Source of the DNA: Oxyruncus cristatus
Lineage: Eukaryota > Chordata > Aves > Passeriformes > Cotingidae
Direction of reading: 5' to 3'
Assembly (NCBI GenBank): GCA_013399855.1
Contig: VXAY01005593.1
Location: 868,001-932,000, forward strand
DNA: 64,000 nucleotides
The notes under the pieces are model-generated. The model was not told the origin of the DNA and did not search any database. It saw nothing but the letters and a program-made list of their open reading frames with translations. Shown here piece by piece: positions 11,969 to 25,300 of this stretch. Position 1 is the stretch's first letter. Every line of letters begins with the position of its first letter. Position numbers and translations under genes: made by a program.

Positions 11969-14900
11969 GTTTCTTTGCTGCTTAAAAGAGAGTGAAGTCA
12001 TACCTCATGGCCCAAGATTTCTATTACAGACTTCCACGTTTCCAGAGAGCAGGTACAGTGAAACAGTCTTCAGAGCACTTGGTCTGGTCACCTTCAATTG
12101 CTCGCTGTTCAGAATAGAAGTTGTCTGCGCTCAGTCAAGCCAAATTCCCAACTGTCTTGAGCAGAAGTTGTTAAGGACTGCAAGATTTGACCTTGTGTCC
12201 TAGATAGCGTGCGCAACCCCAAGGTGTAGCAGAAAACAGTCGATTAGCTAAACTGTCTCCTCTGCAATTTTTTTAGTAAAGGACTGGTTCAAAGTGAAAG
12301 AAGTCTAGCAGTGTGTCAAATGATTTTTTCCCTATGCATGAATTTCTGTGAGCCATATGGAAAGGAAGAGGCGGAGGGCACTAAATTTCCATATAAAGCC
12401 TCTTCACCATAATAACAAGGATTCAAAATTCCTTTTGCAGGCAGAATCTAAAAGGTTAAACGTGCCAGTGGAGCTTCCACTGTCACTCTCCCCAGTTTTC
12501 CCCCCAAAACAGCTCATTTTTTCGACAAAGCCAATTATCTGAAAATGACAGGAAATGATTAGTCATGTTAATTAAAAATAATTTTCTTTCCCACTCCTAA
12601 AAAGGTCAGATCGTCAGCTGTATGGAAAATTGAGCCTTCATGCACTTTCATTTGATTTCCCATTCGAAGTCTAATTAGGTACAATTTGTTGTTAAAAGAG
12701 ATAATTTTTTTTGATAAAGCCAACATTTTTTATCCTCTCCCCAGTCATTATGAGGTTGATATTATTATTGGACTACATGTCCACGCTGGGTGAACCAAAT
12801 GGTGGCTTTGTCTCCTGCATGCAAGACACTCAACCTGGCTGTTACCATCCTTCCTGTGATGAAGAGGTGAGTTCAGTGAAAAATGTTTGTTCTTTTCTGT
12901 CTTCTATGAGGAGTCTTCTTAAGTTCTTTCTTCCTTTTTTACCCCCTTTCCTATCAAGGAAAATAAGTTGCGTGACTAGTGACTAATTCACAGAAAATAA
13001 TGCAGAAGAATGAGGACTCACAACTTGTTTATGTACAAAGTCTACACAGAGAGACAATACTGACAGGAATGAGCAATTACAGCATCATACAGAATACATT
13101 GACACACTCCCTAGACTCATAGAGGCTACCTGACAGGCTGTGAGTGATTTTTGGGAAAGTCCCCAGTAAGAGAATTGATTTTTGAAATGTAAAGATTTCC
13201 AGTCTCGACTTGGCTCATACTGGAACCAGTGCTCTGACCCTTTCTGGTCGCCTTGAGGTAGCTTATTTCCAAAGAAAATTGCTTTTTCTTTTAATGAGAA
13301 TTTGTGCTTCTGCATCTCCTCCCACCTCCTGTGGGTGCGGCGAACCTGGGGAACAAGTACAAGTGTTATTACTGAAAATAACAGCTTAGAACAGTTTCAG
13401 ACTAACTCCCAGTGACTTAATAGAGCCCGTCAACATGGAAAGACCATTGAGCAGCACAAGTCAAATGAGAAACCACTTAGCAGCGCAGCAGTGTGGGAGA
13501 TTAAAATGCTCCATTGCAGAATATAAAGGTCAGTGAGGCAGTAAACTCCTTAAAGGGGAAGACAAAACATTTCATGCATGAAAGACCAAGCCTGGAAAGA
13601 TATGTGTTAGGCATGTGTATCAATAATCCCTTCTAAAAGAAAATATATGTTTAGTTTTGGTTTGGGGACTTAAAGGTAATGGCAGCCCTGCAGTCACAGG
13701 TCCCATCCCCAGATGGGATGGAAACCCTCAGAGATAAAGAGTTAAGCTTTTTTTCTACACCCTGCTATAAACCCACTTCTGATGCCAGAGAGAGCAGCTC
13801 ATGCCATGAGAGACCAACTCATCCGGCCCCACAATCATTGCCACTTCCCTCTGCCATCCAGGCTTAGCCACCTTATGGGATTGCTCATCGAGCGGGCGCA
13901 CAACTGTGCATGTATGTGCTAACATCCATCCTAAAGACTTTTAAATTATGCCTGTCATCCAGTTATTTGAATGAATCTATGCAGTTAGCAAGCAGCAGTG
14001 GCCTTGTCACCCTCTATGAGGCCACCTCGCTTAGCTAATTGGAGGACTGTCGAGCTCATTTCCATCCAAAGACTTCCCCCTCCTGCACATCAGTGCTACC
14101 ACTCTATTCTATGAAAATGAAAAAACTGATGGCAAAATCCACAAATGCAGCATTAAGGAGTTAGTTTCTATGTCATGCCAGGCAGTGGAAGCACGTGAAT
14201 GAATCCAATAAAGAGTGGAGGAGTGAGATGAGAACGCCTGATGTTCTCACAGGTAGAAACATAGAGGCAAAAAGGGGTGGAGAGTATTTTGTAGAGGTGA
14301 GTTCTTCTCTCCTTTGGAACCCTGTGAATCCAAAACCATGTTAATAGTGAGCATAGAAAGTTGTAGCAAAATCTATATCCCTGCCTCTGTTTTCCAGCTC
14401 CATTTCCTCTGCATATTATTGATGATAATAATAACAATAATAATACCCAGCTCTTAAAGCTTTTCCAGAAAAAGCTGATGTTTCTAAGCCTGCTGCCAGC
14501 AGGGGATATGGAACAGCTTGCTATGAGAAAATGCTGATTCTGAAAATCTGAGTGTTTCAGGGGACAGTATCAATTTCATCTGACTTTTATTTAACATTCT
14601 GCTTGGGTAAGGTTGAAGCACTTTGTTTCAGCCTCATCGTGTTGGCTTTCATATGAATTATATTGTATACCAAAAAATGTTACAATGAGGCAATTTGCAA
14701 AAGCAGTTTAGGAAGAAAAACTCCATTTTATAAGAAATTTCAAAATGCTGGGGTCCTTCTTCAGAAATGGCTCAGTGTTTTCTGAATTTTCTCTGTAAAG
14801 AACAGTAACTGAAAGGTTTGGGGAGCACTGGCTGAAAACCAGCAGCTCCGTAAAGACAGTGATTTTGAGAGTGAATTCACCTACTCTGAAAGCCACAAGG

Positions 14901-15387
14901 GGGGGAAAAAAAGGTAGGCTGGAGCTCTTGTGAAACACAGAAATCAGCTTTCCTGAGGAGATGTCTATGACTGTGTTTGTCACCATCTTTCTCAAGAGCC
15001 CAAGAGCCTGTTAGAACTGGATCAAGGTTTCTCAGCAGCTCAGGCAGGACTGAGCGCTACCATCTCGTAGGCAGGGCACATCAGAAGGAACACAGAGGAG
15101 GCAGCGTTCTTGGAAATGATGCCCAGAGCAACGTTTTGAATCTCTCTCAGCATGGGAGAGGCAGTCATACAAGATTCCTGGAGCTGTGCAGTTGGGAAAA
15201 CAAACCAAAGGCGCTTTGCTTCCTGAAAAACACTATGTCAACACCTAGTGTCATCCCTGAAGGTACTGCCACCAGGACACTAATTAAGTGCATGAATGCT
15301 CACATCTGTACCACTGGCCTGCTCTGCAGCCCTTTACGAATTGCTTCATCTCCTCCTTCTAACCACCTTCCTCTAGTTTTGTCCAAT
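11969..15387. other. Non-coding stretch with conserved-element-like patches
   Basis: No supported gene. It contains a TAATTA-rich patch at 12530-12720, directly followed by an exon-like interval at 12745-12866 (see findings). It also holds a short AAT microsatellite at 14421-14445 and a CCAGCAGGGG motif near 14493. Open frames reach 147 codons (14977-15420, non-ATG start) but have no recognisable domain. Confidence 0.6.
14421..14445. repeat. Short (AAT)n microsatellite
   Basis: Interrupted run of GATAAT/AAT units, about 25 bases long. Too short and imperfect to be called more than a minor simple repeat. Confidence 0.85.
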
Positions 15388-15490
15388 TTAGCTCTTCCTG
15401 AGGGCAAGAACTCCAGGTGAGTCTTCAGTGTCTAACACAACGCAGGTTAGCGCTTCTAGGCAGGAATGTGTTACAGATAATAAACCTGAG
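15388..15490 (+). mobile_element. Ancient amniote interspersed-repeat 3' tail
   Basis: The order 'gctcttcctgagggcaagaac', 'agtgtctaacacaacg', 'gcttctaggca' and 'acagataataaa' matches a widespread old amniote repeat tail. Its usual landmarks are 'gctctttggggcagggac', 'cagcgcctagcacaatg', 'gctcctaggcactac' and a final AATAATAAA. I know this tail from reptile and bird genomes but cannot name the family with certainty. Only the 3' portion is visible. It overlaps a 147-codon frame, a further reason not to believe that frame. Confidence 0.5.
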
Positions 15491-18400
15491 TGCTTGGATG
15501 ATGAAAATAGCCTAGAGCATTCATTCAACACTGCACTCAACATGAGCATATATGAGATCAGATCTTGCATTATCTTGATCTTTGCAATGGGTTTTGTGGC
15601 ACCAGGAACTCAATGAAAACCATAAAACCAAGCCATGAGGCACTGCTGCCTGCATCCACCCCATCTCTGATTTGGATGTTAAACCCTGTGGAAACTGCAC
15701 ACTCACTGTAAATACATTAGGGAGGCAAAACAAAAAACATCTCAAGGAAATGGTAAATGGGAAAAGGGCTTCTGAATTTTTTAGTAACGCATGCTCTGTT
15801 TGAAGGGTTTGCTGAGGATCTTGTTTATAATCCTGCAGCAAATAAAGTACTCTGGAATAAAAGCTATTTGGTCCTTTCAAGCTAACAGCCCTTTGTTCAC
15901 AGCACATTAGTGGCACAATTTTTAAATAATGACTTAATTATTTTTTTTTCCTAGAAATATGCTTTTTTGCAGTCAGAGTCTGGTTCTTTGTTTCCCCAGT
16001 CTGCACTCTGATTCATTAGTGCTAGTTGCATCCAACTTGTAGAGGTTTATTTATTCAGCTAGAGATGGAACATTAACATTTTAAGAGAATGATGCATAGC
16101 TTTTAGAGATAATATTCTCTGTCCTATTCTGCTGCTCTCTTAGAAAGTGTAGAAGGACACATTCTCTTGCTCCAAAATGATGAGTTTGTTATTAACAGTT
16201 ATCATTTGGGACATGATTTTCTATTTTTTTCCCTCACTTCTGCTAACAAAAACACGTTTTTTTCTGCCTCCATTTACTGGGCTGACAAACTGAAGATTGG
16301 CAGTTTTGTTCAGGCTCAAGAAAAAGGCAGGCAGGTCATGAACCTTTGTTGTCCCACTCCTGGAGCCTTTCCAAAGGCAAGGCACTATTCCTCTGCCTCT
16401 CCTGCCTGTGCACTTGCCTGTGGCCTGGAGCAGTCACCTATGGCCAGGTCTGATATCCCACACCTCAGTGTCAGCAGTCACTGCAACTCTGGGAAACCTG
16501 AATAGGAGTTAAGCATCAAATCACTCTAAGATGCTGCCCCACTGAGGGAAAACGAAGTCCTGCATTGCATGAAAAATGCTGCATTGAAAGGGTGTTAAGG
16601 CTGTAAAATCAAGCGCTTGTAAATTAAACCTACACAGTCTGGAAGTATAAACTCTGTGACTTTCCATGTGTATAATATGGTCTCTCTTTCTGTTTGTAAC
16701 TTGGCTAAGAGAGGGTTGGTGGGATATAGGGAAAACCTTATGTTTCTGATATCGAAGGATCTCCCCACGAGCAGATAACAGAACATACTCTTGCAGAGTA
16801 TGTGGACTATAGAATTTTTCCATAAAAACTCCTGGTAGAATTTCTTAACATCAGTGAAACAAAGAATTTCTACCACTTCTGATTCTAGTAAATGACTGGA
16901 TGATGTGCAAAGTAAAACTTCAAAAATCAACAAATAAATAAATAACACAACCCAAAACTAAGAAGGCAAACTCATCTGGCATGAAATAAAGCACCTAAAC
17001 AGTTTGTCATAAAACAACAGTTTAGAAGACTATTGCACTACCTACTTGTGCCTTTTTAGCTTCAATATTTACTAAAATGTATTTCTATGCCCTCTAGTCT
17101 ATTTTACCTCCAGATACATTCCAGACAGCCCTGAAACCCTGGAAATCTGCTAGCAGTGGCAGATGCACATCTCCTGCCCACACCTGCCCTGTAGCTGTGC
17201 TAGCCCAAGGCAAGCTGTGCAGTCCAAAGATATTCACCTCCATCTTCCAGGAACTGGCTTTCCCTCCTCCAGCTTGCCAATCTCAAACACATGGTTACAT
17301 CTGCCAGGGTTAATTTTTGCAGCACCTGCCACCAGGAATTGCAAGAGAGGAGGCTGTGACCAAATAGAGCTGATAAAACATAGTGTGTGAGACTTGAGCC
17401 TGTGATTGGGGTTGAGACATGTCTGTTCCACTCCCTGAGCTACCAGCATGAGCTTGCATGTTCTTGGGTAGATCACACTTTTTTTTTTTTCTGGGACATC
17501 TTTCCCTTAGCACTAAGGTCGTGGTGTATTATCCACCTGATTTTGGATCTGGAAAAAATACAGCTGTGTTTCCTAACATAATGGTCACAGACTTACATTG
17601 ACTATTCTGTGACTGCATTTTACATCCAGCAGTCACAGCCGGCAATGCTTTGAAACAAAATGAAATGAAGGTTGTGAGCTGGATTTGAGAATGATCTGGA
17701 GAAGAGGAGAAGCAGGGCATCATTTGTGTGAGCAAATGTAGTATTTAAATGTGTGATTATTCAGAGAGGTTCAACAGCAAACTAAATTGAATGCACCAGA
17801 TACCTGGCAACAAAGGGACACTGAAGACTCCCAGAGACCAGATTTGTCAGTCTGGACAGATTCAGGTAGGGTTACAGGAATAAAAATTTGATTCTCATGA
17901 ATTTCCTGGCTTTTATCAGCTTGTGTCATGCATAGTCCTGTTATCAAGTGAATCTACATTTGTATCTATTATCATCTATTTGGGTGACCGAGAGTAGCAA
18001 TTAATAATAACAGCAACAGGATTAATGCTACATTCTGAGCTGGGAAATATCTGACACTGATTAAACTGTAAATCTAAATAATTTATACTAATTACATTAA
18101 GTTTTTAGCAATAAACTTCACAAAGGAACTCTGAAATTAGAGGATTAGACACCAGAGATAATACTCAGCAGCTGGTCTAGAGGCATTATGCAGACACATA
18201 GGTGACATGAACCCAATGAGTGAGATTCATAGAGCTCATCATTTTCCTTTGCTCATGTTAAACTGATGTTTGCAGAAGTAAGACATCCAGGCTGGTAGAG
18301 AAGGGATTACTTGGTCCCTAACATGTTAAAAATAAAATAATTCAAATTTTCTGTCTTTGAACAAGCAAGTATTCATGGAAGATTTGGATCTCAAACTCAG

Positions 18401-19003
18401 CAACAAATTTTTTTAATAAGTATCTTTCCTGTAAAGACAGTGACTTATGCTAAAGCTGCAGCAGTGAGAAGCTGGTGGATAGATGTCAGGCACCATCTGA
18501 GCATCTGGCCCCTTATTGTATTTTAAATGATACACATTTATAACTGTAAAGCAGACAGACAAGCGATACTGTCTAACATCACCATCACTAATAGCTCTAA
18601 TAGCTCATGTATCCACAGCCTGCTTCATCCTGTCCCAGCTCAAAGCAATTTTGAGACAATGGGCCCAGCTCTTCTCAGATAGATATAAATGAGATGTATA
18701 GAAAAGGCACAATTCCCTCTGCAACAATCCAATGATGCTGATCCCCTGTCGAGGCTAAGCCACCCACCATCTAGTTGCACCCAATAGAGGCAAATGCCAT
18801 GTAGAAATGTGGTGGAATTTTTCCATTTACCTTTAACTCATTACTTGCACATTAGAAAACATTTCAACACATTTTTTTAGTGGTGCAGTCTTTTTAATGA
18901 AAAAATGCTGAAATATGGAAATATGCAGTCCAAACCTATGCAAATCCAACATCTGCTAAGCCTTCCTGGTGAGGGTGCAGTTCTCCTCGAGGTCAGCATT
19001 GAG
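15491..19003. other. Non-coding unique sequence
   Basis: No supported gene and no nameable repeat. It contains T12 at 17479-17490 and AAATAAATAAATAA near 16929-16943. Open frames up to 131 codons lie antisense to one another and have no domains. One octamer motif (ATGCAAAT) occurs at 18938-18945, close to the CR1 that follows. Confidence 0.65.
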
Positions 19004-19352
19004 AACCGAATCACAGCACCACAGAGCGCTTTGGGTTGGAAAGGACTTTTAGAGGTCAGCCTTTAGTCCAACCCCCGCTGAAGCAGAGACATCTTCAACC
19101 AGACCATGTTGCTCAGGGCCCCATCCAACCTGGCCTTGAACGTTTCCAGGGATGTGGCATCCACCCCCTCTCTGGGCAACATGTGCCAGTGTTTCCCCAG
19201 CCTCACCTGGTGAAGTTTCTTCCTTATAACTATTCATAATGTACTCTCATTTAGTGTAAAACTATCACCCCTTGTCCTAACACAATAGGCCCTGCTAAAA
19301 AGTCTGTCCCTCTAGGGAAGGTCCCATAGTGAAAGGCAGTATTAACACGTCT
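19004..19352 (-). mobile_element. CR1 LINE 3' end, antisense
   Basis: Reverse-complemented CR1. Clear landmarks are 'gctttgggttggaaaggac' (about 19029-19047), 'ttagtccaaccccc' (19062-19075), 'ccatccaacctggccttgaa' (19121-19140), 'ccagggatgtggcatccacc' (19147-19166), 'ctctgggcaacatgtgccagtg' (about 19171), 'gaagtttcttcctta' and 'ccccttgtcctaac'. It decays after about 19340. It is 5'-truncated, keeps only the 3' part, and shows moderate divergence. The four short frames covering it are artefacts. Confidence 0.92.
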
Positions 19353-22300
19353 TAACCAAATACCTGTGAAGGCAGCCTTAGCCCTTTCAGTTTTACAAGT
19401 CACATCACAGCTTATGAAGGAAGTTGTGCAGGCTTTGGGTTTTCCAGCTGCTATGAAACTTGTGCTTTTCCAGCATCCAGTTCAGTACCTACGTGGGCTA
19501 CAGAAAGGGATACAGCAGTGCGTCTCTTTTTCCTTGGGCTGTGAGGGATGGGATGCTGGAACTGGCCTCCTCCCAGCAAAGCAAAGGCCTAGAAATGCTT
19601 CTCTGGAAGGGAAAGGGAAGAAAGAGAAATGGGGCTGAAGTAATAAGCACTGATATGACATGTTTTGGAACCCATGAAGAATTCTTAAATGGCTCCTTCC
19701 AAACTTAATGCAGCTTTTATATGTAGACATAAAAGAGCACATTTTCTGACTCCCCTCAAATAATTACCTGATAAACCCCCACTTTTGGAGTTGGTCCGAG
19801 CCATCCATTACACCACTGCCATGAACTTTATTTCATACCACACCAGGGAGGAGACAGAGCAGTTGGAGTGCTCAGACATTGCATGTAATAACTGGACATA
19901 AAAATCAATGTAAAATTTAATGCAAAAGGTCTGTGGGCACCCAAGCATTGGAATCCAGTGATAAGGCAGATGGAGAGCACCACTATGCTTTCCAGCAACT
20001 ACTATATTTTCTTTAATGTCCCTGAATTATGAATACTGTTGCTGTTTTGTCTATCCACATGCGAATAAAATGTGCTGCGACCACGATATTCATGTCTCCG
20101 GGTGGGTTTCGGTTGCAGTTTCCTGGATGCAGGGTGTGTTTTGTATTCTGGATGGGTCCCATCGCAGGACCTGGGAGGGAGAGAAGAAATGTCTTTCCAC
20201 TGTTTTCTCCAGAGCTTCCTGATTGATATGCAGCCAGTAGTCCTGCTGTGCCCTACTCTTCATGGAGGGACTGGGAATGAAGCTGCTGTTACCCATGTGT
20301 GCCTGACTTAGCTTGTCCTAAAGAGCAAAGGTTGCATCTCCATGCAAGCTCAGTGTCATGGGTGTCACTCAGCTAGCTGGTCCTCAATGAACTTTTGGTT
20401 CTTGCATGAATAATTTTATTTAAAGCAACCGTTCTTGTCAACCAGCGGATCCTTCCCAACTCGCTGGCTCCTTCAAAACCTTCAGAGGAGAAAGGAATAT
20501 GGGATCTACCTGACAAATTAGAAAAGAAAAAAAAATTATAAAATATTAAACGGTCACTGACCTTTGCTTCCAGCCTGACATGAACAGGCAATGAGATATT
20601 GAAGTCCCAGCAAAGGAATAGGTTTCTTCAGTTCCTGTCTGTCCTTGTCACCCAGCATACAAGTTTTCACATGCATTTCCACAGGAATTAAGAAAGGAAG
20701 AAGGTTGCTTATATCTGTTTTAACATTCACAGGTATTCAGATATTAAGAACTGAGAACAGAAAAATTGTTGATGCTCTGATGTACCTATAAAGGCAAACA
20801 AGAAGGAGTCCTACTTTGCTTTTAATGCTAAGAATTACATTGTTCCTAAACACTTTAGCAAGGGAATTAGTTCAAAAATCAGTAACCTGTAGAATGAGCC
20901 CCTCTATTAGCTTCCTTTTAGATATACAGCTGCAATGGTTGTGCATGAAGTTTATTAAGCCTGGGACATTTTCTTCATTCTTGGAACTGCTATTGATTTT
21001 ACCCTAATAGATACTTGGGTCCAACACATGATGAAAAGTCATTTAGAAGAGAAAAAGAAAAGAAAAGAATTCTTAAAGAGTCACAACTGTGATTCAAAAC
21101 ATCTCTATTTGGGTGTCACTGCAATATTCCAAGGGAAAAAAAATGGCCAGAAGGATGGAGGTCATTGCAGGCAGATAGGAAGAAGCTGAAACAGGATTTT
21201 GTGAAGCCATTTTACAATACAGCCAAAGTGCTCTGAAGTATTTATTAAAGTAAACAATGATGCTATTCTGTACTGTTTAAGGTTATTATAAAACTTGTAT
21301 TAGAAGAGTAATTGCCTCTCGATGAGCATATGGCTTCGTCTGCTGGTGAAAAAGAGAGTATTTCTACAGGCTAATGATTTCTGTGTAAGAACTGGACTGC
21401 AGTGATTCAGAGAATGCAATAGCTGAATCTTCAGGAGTAATCTGAAAGGGATTAGGTATAAGCGAGTCTTACATGAAAATGTGTGAGATGCACAACAGCA
21501 TTTGCTCTTGGATGGAGCACAGGAGGGCGTGTCGCATGTGTGGACACATGTAGGTATGAATGTTACCTGTGCACATATGCATCGATGGACAGCACCTTTC
21601 CTGCAGGTGCACATACCTGTAATACTTTGTCCACAGCACCCAAGCAAAATGATAAATTCTGCACCTTGTAAAATGTACCCATCTGCCCACCTCAGTACAT
21701 CCTGACTGGGTTGCTATCACACTGTAAGGTAGAAGTAGAGCTAGAGAAGTGTGTGGAGAGCAACCTACAGCCTCATCCCAGGCCCTCCCTAGATGGAGCA
21801 GGAAAGAGGAAGGAAGAGAGCAGTAAGGATAAGGAGCAGAGGAATGGCAAAGAAAGTGAAGCACTGCCTAACTTCCTCAATTTTGCTCGGCTCTCGGGCA
21901 TATTGCTGAAGTGCCATGGCTATCTTGAGAACACCATGTGACAAGTACATCAGGGTCACTGCCTCAGCAGAGGTTGAAGTGATGAAAACTTGCTGGAGGG
22001 CTGCAGATATAGGGAAACGCTGGGAAGGAAGCCAACACCTCAGGCACTGGAAAGCTGGAGGCTGTCCAAGTGACGTGGACGGTGAGAGCCTGCGGGTGTC
22101 CTGTTCAGGGGTCTATTTGTCACACTAAACTAGATTATCAGAAAATAAAAGTCCGGCCTGCATGTTTATAAATCCTTCCACATCCCAGCCACAGGGATCT
22201 GGATGTGATGTGCAGGTAGCTGGCTGTGAGGTTTCTGATTCATGACAAACAGGACTCCAGCCATTCCCCATCCAGGAAAGGGAAAGCAGTCGGGGGGGGT

Positions 22301-25300
22301 CGAACTCTCCTTAGGGCTGAGCTCCCCCTTACACATCCCTCCCCCTTCTTCTCATCTAGTTGGCTGGAATGTTTCATATACATGAACCTGCACAAGCCAG
22401 GGTTGTTCATCTCTGCCACTGAGCCTTCCTCCCACTGCAGGCACAGCCACACACACAGGCAAATCATCATTGTTATTATCAGCTACTGCTGTTAGCATGA
22501 AGAACAGTTAAACAGGCTGCACAGAAGACAATCATCTCAATTGATGCTGAATATGAATTTCTCAATGTTAAATCAGCATAGCAACACCCAATTCTGTTTT
22601 CATCTGCACAGTAGCAATCTGGAGTTGGTATGGAAAGATCTGGGTAATGCTGATAGTCTTGTGCTCTCAAGTTGCTTCTGTGAGCCTAAGATGCTCAACT
22701 GAGGGTGTTCTGCAGACATCTCTGGGGAGCACTCTAAAGACCTCAGGCAGAGAGAACCCTTGAAGGCCAACCTATTTTTAAGTCTGTGCTTCTGCTTCTC
22801 AAATAAAACTAGGACTGGGAGTTAAAAATACAGGCATGGCCGGGAAACAACAGTGACAATGGTCATAAGTAAGAGAAAAACACTGGTTGCTGCTGGGTGG
22901 TGGCTCTGCTCTTGTTCCTGTGTCCCACCAATGACCATTTGCACCTGCTGAAAACAAACTAAAACTTAAATTTTGTGTAAAAAACAACTTAATTCTGCCA
23001 GATCTCTCCAAACAGGAAGTGACGGGCTGGTGTGAGCAGAGGGACTGCACATCTTGAGCAATGAACTCAATTCATTACTCTGCAATACAGCCACTAGAGT
23101 CACACAGGGATAGAAAACACAGTGATGAATCAGGCCCAGCATTTGCTGCAAATTTAAACTGCTGTCTAGTTGGAAAATAGCTCTGAAACCAGTCCCAGTG
23201 CTGTGTAAGTACCTTCATTACTCTTAAGTGCTATATTTACCAAATAACTTGGACCAATCATTTTCGGGTTCGTTAGTCTCAATTGTTCATTTTTCACATG
23301 GTTTGATTGTTTTCTCAAACCTCGTGGTTTTAGTTTTCCTCCGAAACTGAGAGTAATAGGTAGAAAAGTGCTAATAGCAAGCAATACACCTTCTGGAAAG
23401 TTGGTTTGTTTGTTCTTTTTAACCAAATAATGACACAAACAAAAGCTCATTAGGCTCTAGGGGTTTGGGAACATCATCTGGAGGTGCTGGAGCAATCTGA
23501 GTATTTGGAGAAAGCAAAACTAGAAATCCAAGATCAGTTGAAGGTAATTAATTATCTCAAGGCCACTTTAGACTATATTTGGCAGTCTTGAATCTTGACT
23601 CTCAGCTGCATTTGTTAAACATGGGTGCAAAGGACTCCTGAGGCCATGCTGTCATCCTTCAGGAAAAATGTCCCTCTTCTGCACTGGCCTGGTTTCAGGA
23701 GAGCTGCACCCACACAGATACCATGCCTGGGACTGATCTGAGCCCATGTGTCCTGGGCATCAGGAGCAGACACTGATCCCCTTTGTACAAGTGTACAAAC
23801 TTATCCTTCAAAGCTAATTAAGAACAAAACCAAGACGAGAGTCGTGATTTTAAAATACGAGTTTAAAAAACCTTCATTCTCAACTACAGTTTCTCCAGCT
23901 GGCTCCTTAGAGGATCAGTCACTAAATCTGCTCCTTCACTGACTCCTCTGTCCATGCTCATCCTGACCCCTCTGCCTCACTGATTTGCTTCTCTCCACTG
24001 GGACTGTTTTTCCATTCTATTTTTGCTTTAGGTCTAGCACCTAAATGATAAAAAATGGCATGCATCAAATAAGTGCTTTATCCAAAGGCCAGGGGATGGT
24101 TAAACTCTAAATGAAAACAATTTGTAATAAAAGCTCCAAATCTACTGCCATTAAACAAAAAGTTTAAACAAATGATCCCCATAAATCACGCTAGAATTTA
24201 TTAAGGATTTTCAAGCCACATGTATTGCTTAATTACAGAACAGTAACATGCAAGGAAAATGCTGATGGTAACTTTTCAAAATATATTCTTGAATGTCACA
24301 CCAGACTTCTTGTGGGCATTTTCAATCACATGTGTATTTTTGTACAAGGAAGAGGAGATAAAAATCAGCCATGTGGTTAAGGGAAAGGGATCTCAGCACA
24401 CACTGCAGGTTAAAATAATGTATTGAACCAATAACACAATATCATGAGTGCACCAATATCAGAACCATTAGCTTCCCACACTAAGCATTGAGAAGTCAGG
24501 GATTTTAAAGCATTGAAAGGGACTATAGAGCTGATTATCCATGTAATGTGGGCCAGAGAGGCTACACAGTCATCTGTGTATAAAGTAAGACTTATTCGTG
24601 CTCTGCAGCAGGAGACATCTAAGGGTCTCTGAGGAGGGCAAGCAGTTCAGAGCAGGGGAAGCAGAGGTGGGATTTAAAATGAGCTCCTAATGAAGGTACA
24701 AACTGTTTAGACCCCTCTGTTTCAAAAGCCAGAGGCTGGTTTTTATGGGAAGGCAGAGCCCACCAGTAAAGAGGAAACCTTACTATCCCTGCCAGGAGGA
24801 GCAATGACCAAGGATGCTGTGGCAACTTTTCTGAGTTTTGTCTGTGAAGAGTTTGTGTGTTCATACAGAGCCCCACAAGTGGATTGAACAGGCTGTTCTC
24901 TCAAAGCACTGCTGTACCTTTGTCCTCACTGCAAATGGAGGCTCTGTGAAGTTTCTGCTTTTCATTGCTTTTCTGTTTTTCACTGCTTTGACTGCAGACC
25001 TCTTGTTTGTTTGCATGTGATTTGGGGTGTTTTTTCTCCATCTGCTTTTCTACCTGCTACAGCTGGATTTGGAGCCTGGGAAAGACTAATGGTAAAACCA
25101 GAATTGTTTTCTTTCAGATATCAACACAAATTTTTTGCCTAATATTGAGGTGTGTGATAAGATTGGACAGAGACCATTGCTTGCATTGGCAAGGACTGTT
25201 TTTTACCTGAGCTGGATTTAGGACTTCCATTTTCAGGAGTACTAGAGAACTGAACTTCTCCCAACCCCAAGTCCTCCTGAAATGAGGAAAGAAATAAACA

